This document shows positions 44,306 through 50,931 of a stretch of 64,000 nt of DNA, one piece after another; position 1 is the first letter of the stretch; each line of letters begins with the position of its first letter. The notes beneath the pieces are model-generated. The model did no database searches and was not told the DNA's origin. It saw only the letters and a list, made by a program, of their open reading frames with translations. The DNA is from Halomonas sp. ALS9 (GTDB taxonomy: Bacteria; Pseudomonadota; Gammaproteobacteria; Pseudomonadales; Halomonadaceae): the NCBI RefSeq assembly GCF_001651035.1, contig NZ_LXRG01000192.1:186001-250000 (forward strand), written 5' to 3'. The position numbers were made by a program, and so were the translations under genes.

Positions 44306-45985
44306 ATGTCTAAGCCCGCCCCTTCGCTGCACGATAAGCTAAATCAGCTGCGTGAGCGTTTTATTGAGCAATTGCCAGCCCGCTTAGCGCAAACCGCCGA
44401 GCTGTGGCAGCAGAGCTGCATGTCGAGTGAAGAACGGACGCGGCTGGCGCCAGAGCTGCACCGCTTTTTTCATAGTTTGAAAGGCACAGGAAGATCGCTG
44501 GGCTTTGAGCGGCTTGCCCTGCTGGCGGATCAGGCGGAGGAGGCGCTCACTACCTCCCCCACCCGCGACGATATTGATACCTTTATCAGCCAACTGCTGC
44601 TCAAGCTGGGTCGCGAACAACAGCACCTACGCTCCCATCACGGCCAACAGCAAGCGCTGGCGGCCGTCAACAGCTTCGAGCTTACCAGCCAAGTGGAGCC
44701 GCTGCGCAATAAGCGCCAGCGGTTAATTTACCTGTGTGACGATGAGCCCGAGCAGGTCGATCAGTTGATCCATCACTTGCGCTGCTTCGGTCATGAAGTC
44801 GTTCAGTTTATCGATACTGAAACATTCTTTAACGCCGTGCTCACTCGCCGCCCTGACGCGGTGATCATGGATGTGCAGTTCCCCCAGGGCCAAACCGCAG
44901 GGACTGAAACCCTGACCAGCTTGAATAAACTGACCGGCCAACCGCTACCCGCCATCGTCTTATCGGCCCACAGCGACTTCCACTCGCGTCTAAGCGCCGT
45001 TCGTGCAGGCTGCGGTGGTTACTTCACCAAGCCGGTAAAACCGCTGGATCTTATGTTGGCTGTGGATGAACTCACCGCTCCCGCGGCGGAAGAGCCGTTG
45101 AAAGTGCTCGTGGTGGATGATGAGCCCGAGGTGGCTGCTTACCACGCCTTGCTACTTGAAGAGGCCGGAATGATCGTTCACCAAGTGCACCACCCAGCCG
45201 ATGCACTTAATGCTATGGAGCGTTTTAGCCCCGACTTAGTGCTGGTCGATGTATATATGCCGGTGTGTTCGGGGGAAGAGCTGGCGACGATTATTCGTCA
45301 GCAGCCGGAATACCTGGGACTACCGATTATCTATCTTTCCAGTGAAACCGACAGCCAGAAACAGATTTCCGCCATGTCCGCGGGGGTTGAAGCCTTTCTT
45401 ACCAAACCCGTGCAGCCCGAAGAACTGGTTTCTGCCGTGCGTCTGCGCGCCGAACGCCTACGCTTGCTGCGCTCATTAATGACCCGGGACAGCATGACCG
45501 GGCTGTATAACCACAGCACCACCACCGAGCTGATCAATAAAACCCTCGCTCAGGCCCATCGTGATAATAGCCAGCACGCCATGGCGATGATCGACATCGA
45601 TCACTTTAAAGAAGTTAACGACACCCACGGCCACTTGGCGGGCGATCAAGTGATCGTTACCTTGGCACGGTTGCTCAAAAGCCGCCTGCGGCTTTCCGAC
45701 ATTATTGGCCGCTATGGCGGTGAAGAGTTTGTCGTGCTGTTGAAAGGCATTAATGCCGAGAAAGCGGCCACGTTAATCAACAGCCTCCGCGAGGATTTTG
45801 CGCTGGTTGACTTTCACGCCGGTGAAGTCCGCTTTCGCTGCACCTTCAGCGTGGGTATCAGCAACTTCCCCGCCCAGCCCTCCACAGAGTCGCTGCGTTT
45901 AAGCGCCGACCAAGCGCTCTACCGAGCCAAAAACCAAGGGCGCAATCAAGTAGTGATATCGACGGAGCTAGCCGATGAGCGCTGA
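44306..45985 (+). CDS. Hpt-REC-REC-GGDEF diguanylate cyclase, output of the Wsp-like system
   Basis: A 559-residue protein with four domains. An Hpt-like domain has H56 in LHRFFHSLKGTGRSLGF. Two receivers follow: about 139-255 with D189 in VIMDVQFPQG, and about 266-380 with D315 in VLVDVYMPVCSGEE. A GGDEF domain (about 390-555) carries GGEEF at 471-475 and an RxxD inhibitory site (RLSD, 462-465). It should make c-di-GMP when phosphorylated. WspR has one receiver and no Hpt, so this is an elaborated version. The ATG at 44306 was chosen over an adjacent TTG. It overlaps the CheW gene by 11 bases. Confidence 0.92.
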   Translation: MSKPAPSLHDKLNQLRERFIEQLPARLAQTAELWQQSCMSSEERTRLAPELHRFFHSLKGTGRSLGFERLALLADQAEEALTTSPTRDDIDTFISQLLLKLGREQQHLRSHHGQQQALAAVNSFELTSQVEPLRNKRQRLIYLCDDEPEQVDQLIHHLRCFGHEVVQFIDTETFFNAVLTRRPDAVIMDVQFPQGQTAGTETLTSLNKLTGQPLPAIVLSAHSDFHSRLSAVRAGCGGYFTKPVKPLDLMLAVDELTAPAAEEPLKVLVVDDEPEVAAYHALLLEEAGMIVHQVHHPADALNAMERFSPDLVLVDVYMPVCSGEELATIIRQQPEYLGLPIIYLSSETDSQKQISAMSAGVEAFLTKPVQPEELVSAVRLRAERLRLLRSLMTRDSMTGLYNHSTTTELINKTLAQAHRDNSQHAMAMIDIDHFKEVNDTHGHLAGDQVIVTLARLLKSRLRLSDIIGRYGGEEFVVLLKGINAEKAATLINSLREDFALVDFHAGEVRFRCTFSVGISNFPAQPSTESLRLSADQALYRAKNQGRNQVVISTELADER

Positions 45986-46535
45986 ATACCCCCGAGGCAA
46001 TCAAGCGAATGACCTGCCGTTCGCCACTCAGACCTTGGAAGAGGCATTAGCAACCCACGGCGATACGGAGACAGTCGTCGATGTCGATGAGCCCACCCAG
46101 CAACTAGTGCTCTTCCGACTCAATGGTCAACGTTTTGCGCTACCCGGCAGCGCGGTGAGAGAGATTCTACCCAGCGACCAGCCCGTCTATTACCTACCAG
46201 GGCTACCCACCTCTACCGAGGGCGTGCTGCACCTGCGTGGCCAAATTGAGTCGCTGATTAGCCTGCATCAGCTACTTGGTCTAGCCGCGCCTGAAGGCGC
46301 CCCTAACGGGATGCTATTGCTAGTCCGTGCAGCCGGTATCAGCAGCGGCGTGCGTATCGAGCAGCTTGACGATGTCTGCGAGGTCGCCCAGAGCATGCTG
46401 CAACCGCCCCCAGAAACGCTCACCGCTACGTTGCAGCCTTATGTCAGTGCACTATGGCAGCTCAATGAGCGAGAAGCGCTTGCCCTGCTTGACCCTGAGG
46501 CGTTGTTCGACGCCTACCAGCAGGGGCTCGGGTAA
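45975..46535 (+). CDS. cheW: CheW-type coupling protein
   Basis: A 186-residue adaptor linking receptor and kinase. After an acidic N-terminal tail of about 45 residues the CheW fold starts with QQLVLFRLNGQRFALPGSAV, then VREILPSDQPVYYLPGLPTS and GVLHLRGQIESLISLHQLLG. The start overlaps the cyclase gene. It corresponds to WspB or WspD. Confidence 0.9.
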   Translation: MSAEYPRGNQANDLPFATQTLEEALATHGDTETVVDVDEPTQQLVLFRLNGQRFALPGSAVREILPSDQPVYYLPGLPTSTEGVLHLRGQIESLISLHQLLGLAAPEGAPNGMLLLVRAAGISSGVRIEQLDDVCEVAQSMLQPPPETLTATLQPYVSALWQLNEREALALLDPEALFDAYQQGLG

Positions 46536-46536
46536 A

Positions 46537-46944
46537 GTGCCACAATATCGCGACCCGCATGAACAAGCCCAGGTTGCGCTGGTACTGTTTCACGTCGGGC
46601 CTTACCGCGCTGCCCTGGAAGCGCACTATGTACTCGCCATGACCGACCGGCCTACGACATTGCGCACCGCCAATGCTCACTCGCTGCTCTACGTCGGCGG
46701 CGATCATGACGCCCTGCCTAGCCGCTGGCTCACTCTGCGCGATCCCCAAACAGCCAGTGACAACAACAGCACTTGGCAGTTGGGCGTAAGCGGTGACATT
46801 ACCCTCCAGCAACTGCCAGCTAACACGCTTTACCCACTGCCTAAGCTGCTGCTTTCCCGCCGTTTTTCAACCGCACTCTGCGGCGTCACCCTCGATCAAC
46901 AACAGCTAGTGCTGCTACTCGACGCGCGCAAGCTTAGCCCTTAG
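46537..46944 (+). CDS. Divergent CheW-like small protein
   Basis: A 135-residue protein starting at a GTG one base after the preceding CheW stop, with no in-frame ATG that fits. The opening VALVLFHVGPYRAALEAHYV and the ending VTLDQQQLVLLLDARKLSP resemble the first and last strands of CheW, and the operon position suits a second coupling protein, as Wsp systems have two. The middle part is not typical. I am confident that it is a gene, less so of the family. Confidence 0.6.
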   Translation: MPQYRDPHEQAQVALVLFHVGPYRAALEAHYVLAMTDRPTTLRTANAHSLLYVGGDHDALPSRWLTLRDPQTASDNNSTWQLGVSGDITLQQLPANTLYPLPKLLLSRRFSTALCGVTLDQQQLVLLLDARKLSP

Positions 46945-46963
46945 CTTTCTCAAGCCACGGCGC

Positions 46964-48169
46964 TTAACCAGCCAACCATAAACAACTGATTTTATCGCCT
47001 TCGACAACTTCGCTATTGGCCGGAATCACCGCAAAAGCGTCGGCATTGATACAGGAGGAGAGCACGCCAGAGTTCTGATCATCAAAAGCCGTTGCCGTCA
47101 CCCCGTTGGGCGTGAAATTTAGCGTCACACGCATATAGTGTTCACGAGGGCCGGTGGAGGTGGCAAACCCAGCGTGGGCGGTTAGCGTGGGCAATGTTTT
47201 TAGCGCAGGACAGCCAAGCATAGCGCCCAGTAAAGGGCGTAAAAACAGCCAAGCACCGACAAACCCCGAGACAGGATTGCCCGGCAAACCCACAAATCGC
47301 GTCTGGCTGCCGTCATCGCGAGGCAGACGACCCAGCGCTAACGGCTTACCAGGACGGATTGCCAGCTTCCACATATCAAGCTGGCCAATCGCTTCCAACG
47401 CGGCTTTAACATGATCCTCTTCACCGACGCTCACGCCGCCAGTGGTCACCACTAAATCCGACTCTGCCGCAGCCGCCGTTAACAGCGTCACCGTGTGGGC
47501 GTAATCATCCGGCACGCTAACGGTGCTCACCACCTCCGCGCCAAAGTTCTCTAGCAGCCGTTTAAGCATTGGCCGGTTGGAGTTGTAGAGCTGCCCCGGT
47601 TTTAACGGCGTGCCCGGATCGACGATCTCATCCCCCGTGGAGAGCAGCGCCACCCGAGGCCGACGGCGCACGCTGACCTGGGTAATCCCCTGGCCTGCCA
47701 AATGGCCAAGGGCTGCGGCTTCAAGCAGCTCACCGGCATTGAGTAGCACAGAGCCGCTCTTCACGTCGCGCCCCTGGCGGCGGACATTATCGCCCGCTGG
47801 AATATCGGCAGGTATCAGCGCACGTTCGCCGTCAACGTCTACGCGCTCCTGCATCACCACGCAGTCAGCACCCGGAGGAATCTCTCCGCCGGTAAAAATA
47901 CGCGCACAGCTACCGGGTGCAAGCGCTTTAGCCTGCGTGCCTGCGGCAATGCGTTGACTCACCGGCAGCCACTGCCCTGCATCGGAAGATCGCAGCGCGT
48001 AGCCATCCATCGCGCTGTTATCAAATGGCGGCACATCCAACTGCGCGGTGACGGCTTCGGCCAACACACGTCCACCGGCGGCTTCCAGCGGGATACTCTC
48101 TGCGTCAAGTGCGCTAACGTCTGCCAGTAGCGCCTCAAGTGCGGCTGATATCGGCTGCAAATCAGCCAT
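46964..48169 (-). CDS. moeA: Molybdopterin molybdotransferase MoeA (copy 1)
   Basis: Inserts molybdenum into adenylylated molybdopterin, 401 residues. Seen: DVPPFDNSAMDGYALR near the N-terminus, RIFTGGEIPPGADCVVMQE, TTGGVSVGEEDHV in the MogA-like domain, GLPGNPVSGFVGAW, and a C-terminal beta barrel. The start overlaps the end of moaB by eight bases. A second moeA lies at 59353, on the other side of the formate dehydrogenase genes. Confidence 0.94.
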   Translation of the reverse strand: MADLQPISAALEALLADVSALDAESIPLEAAGGRVLAEAVTAQLDVPPFDNSAMDGYALRSSDAGQWLPVSQRIAAGTQAKALAPGSCARIFTGGEIPPGADCVVMQERVDVDGERALIPADIPAGDNVRRQGRDVKSGSVLLNAGELLEAAALGHLAGQGITQVSVRRRPRVALLSTGDEIVDPGTPLKPGQLYNSNRPMLKRLLENFGAEVVSTVSVPDDYAHTVTLLTAAAAESDLVVTTGGVSVGEEDHVKAALEAIGQLDMWKLAIRPGKPLALGRLPRDDGSQTRFVGLPGNPVSGFVGAWLFLRPLLGAMLGCPALKTLPTLTAHAGFATSTGPREHYMRVTLNFTPNGVTATAFDDQNSGVLSSCINADAFAVIPANSEVVEGDKISCLWLAG

Positions 48170-48683
48170 GCTGCCCCCGGCCTGGGATGACCAGGTTGGC
48201 GAAGTTGCAGGGCTTGTGGCGGCTATCCAACTGCTCGACCAGAATGCCGTCCCAGCCGGTGCGGCAGGCGCCTGTTGAGCCTGGCAGGCAGAACACTACC
48301 GTGGCGTTGGCTAGGCCGCCAAGGCAGCGGCTTTGAATAGTGGAGCTGCCGATTTCCTCACCGCTTAGCTGACGAAAACGTTCGCCAAAGCCTTCAATGC
48401 GCTTATCCAGCAGCACCGAAATCGCTTCAGGGGTGGAATCTCGGCCAGTAAAGCCGGTACCACCGGTGGTGATCACCACCTGCACATCCGCCTCGGCGAT
48501 CCAGTTGGCTACCACCGCACGAATACGGTAGACATCGTCTGGCACAATACGCTTTTCAGCGAGCGTGTGCCCAGCGCTGGTCAAGCGCTCGACTAATGCT
48601 TGGCCGCTGCGATCCGTCTCTTCAGTGCGGGTATCGGAGACCGTGAGGACAGCTATATTGAGGGGCACCATTGGCTCACTCAT
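48162..48683 (-). CDS. moaB: Molybdopterin adenylyltransferase-like protein MoaB
   Basis: A 173-residue protein of the MoaB/Mog family, which adenylates molybdopterin before metal insertion. It has IAVLTVSDTRTEETDRSG, VVITTGGTGFTGRDSTPEA and FCLPGSTGACRTGWD. I chose the ATG at 48683, which has an AGGG site eight bases away; a GTG at 48692 is the alternative and would overlap the DUF1244 stop. It is coupled to moeA downstream. Confidence 0.93.
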   Translation of the reverse strand: MSEPMVPLNIAVLTVSDTRTEETDRSGQALVERLTSAGHTLAEKRIVPDDVYRIRAVVANWIAEADVQVVITTGGTGFTGRDSTPEAISVLLDKRIEGFGERFRQLSGEEIGSSTIQSRCLGGLANATVVFCLPGSTGACRTGWDGILVEQLDSRHKPCNFANLVIPGRGQHG

Positions 48684-48688
48684 CGACG

Positions 48689-49021
48689 TCACCCTTGTTT
48701 GGCTGCTTTCTTTTTAGCGTGGTGCGCTTCCCAAGCGGCCATTTGCTCTGGCGTGGCTTCCGGTTGGTAAAGCTCCTTCCACTCGCTGTAAGGCATACCG
48801 TATACATACTCACGGGCCTCGTCGTAGTTGAGGCTTTCATCCCGCGCTTCAGCGGCACTCACCAGCCATTTCGATAAGCAGTTGCGGCAAAAGTCCGCCA
48901 AAATCATCAGGTCGATATTCTGGACATCTTTGTTATCGTCCAGATGCTGTAGAAGGCGCCGAAACGCGGCGGCTTCAAGCTCGGTGCGCGTGGTTGGGTC
49001 TAACTGATCAAACGCTGACAT
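48689..49021 (-). CDS. DUF1244 protein
   Basis: A 110-residue soluble protein of the DUF1244 family, common in proteobacteria and of unknown function. Hallmarks: LQHLDDNKDVQNIDLMILAD, FCRNCLSKWL with two cysteines, and YVYGMPYSEWKELYQ. The C-terminal tail is lysine-rich. It begins the short moaB-moeA operon, with an AGAGGAAAGG site. Confidence 0.88.
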   Translation of the reverse strand: MSAFDQLDPTTRTELEAAAFRRLLQHLDDNKDVQNIDLMILADFCRNCLSKWLVSAAEARDESLNYDEAREYVYGMPYSEWKELYQPEATPEQMAAWEAHHAKKKAAKQG

Positions 49022-49082
49022 AACCTTTCCTCTAATAAATATGACTTTTGGTTATTGAATAACTTAAGGTGAAGCATAACAA

Positions 49083-49108
49083 AAGACACCGCCAAAAGGC
49101 GGTGTCTT
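49083..49108 (-). terminator. Terminator of the formate dehydrogenase operon
   Basis: An 11-bp perfect stem, AAGACACCGCC / GGCGGTGTCTT, with a four-base loop. On the minus strand it is followed by TTG TTA and lies 20 bases past the gamma-subunit stop. It separates the fdh operon from DUF1244-moaB-moeA, which begin further along the same strand. Confidence 0.8.
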
Positions 49109-49127
49109 CGCTACCATTACGAACGTA

Positions 49128-50228
49128 TCAACTGGTTCGGGTCGCGGACGGATCAGCGCTGCCGCCCGATGACTTGCGAGCCGCCACCTCTTGTTCCGAT
49201 AGCGTTTGGTCTTTGACCTCTTCGTACCACAAATTGTGGTGCTCTTTGGCCCAGGTCTCGTCCACGTAGCCGGTAGTCATACCTTCTAGCGCGCCTTCTG
49301 TACCCAGCGTACCGATATAGATATGGCCTAAGGAAATCGCTGTCAGTCCCAGCGCACCCACCGCGTGGATAATATTCGCCCACTGCATGGTGTCGCGGCT
49401 CTGGTCGAAGTTGGGGAAGTCGAGCACAAAGCCACTGGCAACCACGAGAATACCGACCGTCGCCAGTATCCAGTACCAGGCTTTCTCACCACCATTGGCA
49501 AAACCAGCGTCGACATGCGTTTTACCAATCATGCCACCGCCCTTCTTAAACCACACCCAGTCGTGCTTTTTGGGAAGATTCTCTTTGATCAAGCTGACCA
49601 GCAGTATGACGAGCAGAATGCCAAAGATAGGGCCCAAGTAGTTATGCAGCACTTTTGTGGCTGCGATCATCCAAGCCCAAACCCCATCACCAAACAGGGG
49701 GCGGAACACAAACTTGCCGAATAGCAGCGTCATCCCCGTTATCGCCAGAATGATAAACAGCGTCGCTACCGTCCAATGCAAGGTGCGTTTCATTAGCGTC
49801 CACCGCAATAGCAGACGACCCGTACGCGGTGCCTCAAGCTCCTTGCGTCCCACAATGAAGTAGAACAGCGCGATCAGCGCCGCCATGCCAAATACCGCAA
49901 TCAAACCAAACGGCGATACCCAGCGGTTGCGAATCTGCCGCCAGGTTTCACCGCTTGCATTGATCAGGCTGTAGTCGCTTTCATAACGCGAGTCACGGTA
50001 GTTAGGCCCGGTCTCTCCACTGCGCACCTGACGCCACTGGTCAGCGGTAATGCCGGGGGCGGCAGTGGTCATTTCGCGGTCAGGATCCGCCTGCGCAATA
50101 GCCACTTGCGTGAAGCCGAGGCTTAGCACCAGAGCAAGCGCCACCAACATAAAGCGCCAAATGCCCAGGGCGAGCCCTTTACCTGAATGCGGCACCCCAC
50201 CGGGTGCCTGTGCAGTCAACAGGTTCAT
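49128..50228 (-). CDS. Formate dehydrogenase gamma subunit (cytochrome b)
   Basis: Membrane anchor of formate dehydrogenase, 366 residues. It takes electrons from the beta subunit through haem b to quinone. An N-terminal signal-like segment (about 23-45), a periplasmic stretch and at least four further membrane segments are seen, with histidines in MKRTLHWTVATLFIILAITG, KVLHNYLGPIFGILL and NIIHAVGALGLTAISLGHIY that fit haem ligands. It is longer than E. coli FdnI, having the extra N-terminal part common in FDH gamma subunits of this type. Last gene of the operon. Confidence 0.92.
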   Translation of the reverse strand: MNLLTAQAPGGVPHSGKGLALGIWRFMLVALALVLSLGFTQVAIAQADPDREMTTAAPGITADQWRQVRSGETGPNYRDSRYESDYSLINASGETWRQIRNRWVSPFGLIAVFGMAALIALFYFIVGRKELEAPRTGRLLLRWTLMKRTLHWTVATLFIILAITGMTLLFGKFVFRPLFGDGVWAWMIAATKVLHNYLGPIFGILLVILLVSLIKENLPKKHDWVWFKKGGGMIGKTHVDAGFANGGEKAWYWILATVGILVVASGFVLDFPNFDQSRDTMQWANIIHAVGALGLTAISLGHIYIGTLGTEGALEGMTTGYVDETWAKEHHNLWYEEVKDQTLSEQEVAARKSSGGSADPSATRTS

Positions 50229-50239
50229 GACACGCCTCC

Positions 50240-50854
50240 TTACCCTTTATGGGCAGCATCATAGGCTAGGTTGTCGGCACTGGCCTGTGGGTTATTCGAC
50301 CAGGCGCCATCTTTGTGGCCGCGATGGACAACGCGCTGGCGGAAGATATCGGCAACGTCTTGGGCATCACCGGCAAGCAGTGCTTTGGTGGAGCACATCT
50401 CGGCACATAGCGGCAGTTTACCTTCGGCAATGCGGTTGGAGCCGTATTTCTGGTACTCCTCTTCTTTGCTTTCGGCCGGACCGCCCGCGCAAAAGGTGCA
50501 TTTGTCCATTTTGCCGCGCTCACCGAACGCATCCTGCTGGGGAAACTGCGGAGCGCCAAACGGGCAGGCGTAGAGGCAGTAGCCGCAGCCGATGCAGAGG
50601 TCTTTGTCGTGTAGCACGATGCCGTCATCGGTTTTGTAGAAGCAGTCGGTCGGGCAAACGGCCATACACGGCGCGTCGTCACAGTGCATACAGGCGACGG
50701 AAATCGACATTTCACTTGCTTCGCCGTCGTTGAGCGTGACCACGCGGCGACGCTGGATGCCCCACTCAACATCGTTGGCATTCTTACACGCGGTGACGCA
50801 GCCGTTGCATTCGATGCAGCGTTCGGCGTCACACATAAATTTCATTTGAGCCAT
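50240..50854 (-). CDS. Formate dehydrogenase iron-sulfur (beta) subunit
   Basis: Electron-transfer subunit of 204 residues with four 4Fe-4S binding groups: CIECNGCVTACKNAND, CMHCDDAPCMAVCPTD, CIGCGYCLYACPFGAPQ, and the cysteines in CTFCAGGP and LCAEMCSTKAL. It passes electrons from the alpha subunit to the cytochrome b subunit. A GAGGAG site precedes the start. It is separated from the alpha gene by a hairpin at 50871-50894. Confidence 0.94.
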   Translation of the reverse strand: MAQMKFMCDAERCIECNGCVTACKNANDVEWGIQRRRVVTLNDGEASEMSISVACMHCDDAPCMAVCPTDCFYKTDDGIVLHDKDLCIGCGYCLYACPFGAPQFPQQDAFGERGKMDKCTFCAGGPAESKEEEYQKYGSNRIAEGKLPLCAEMCSTKALLAGDAQDVADIFRQRVVHRGHKDGAWSNNPQASADNLAYDAAHKG

Positions 50855-50870
50855 GGTGTTCTCCTCATGC

Positions 50871-50894
50871 CGGTGCGGGATGGCTCCCGCACCG
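50871..50894 (-). other. Intercistronic hairpin between FDH alpha and beta genes
   Basis: CGGTGCGGGA and TCCCGCACCG form a perfect 10-bp stem with a four-base loop in the 77-base gap between the two subunit genes. There is no T-run, so it is more likely a processing or stability element than a terminator. Confidence 0.6.
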
Positions 50895-50931
50895 TCGTGC
50901 TGTCAGGTCGGTCGGGGCTTTCTTATTAAAC

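Noticed and set aside
50050..50733. Long plus-strand open frame (227 codons) over the FDH gamma and beta genes
   Set aside because: It lies antisense to two well-recognised subunits, has no ribosome site and encodes a low-complexity Arg/Cys/Ser-rich text typical of shadow frames in GC-rich DNA.
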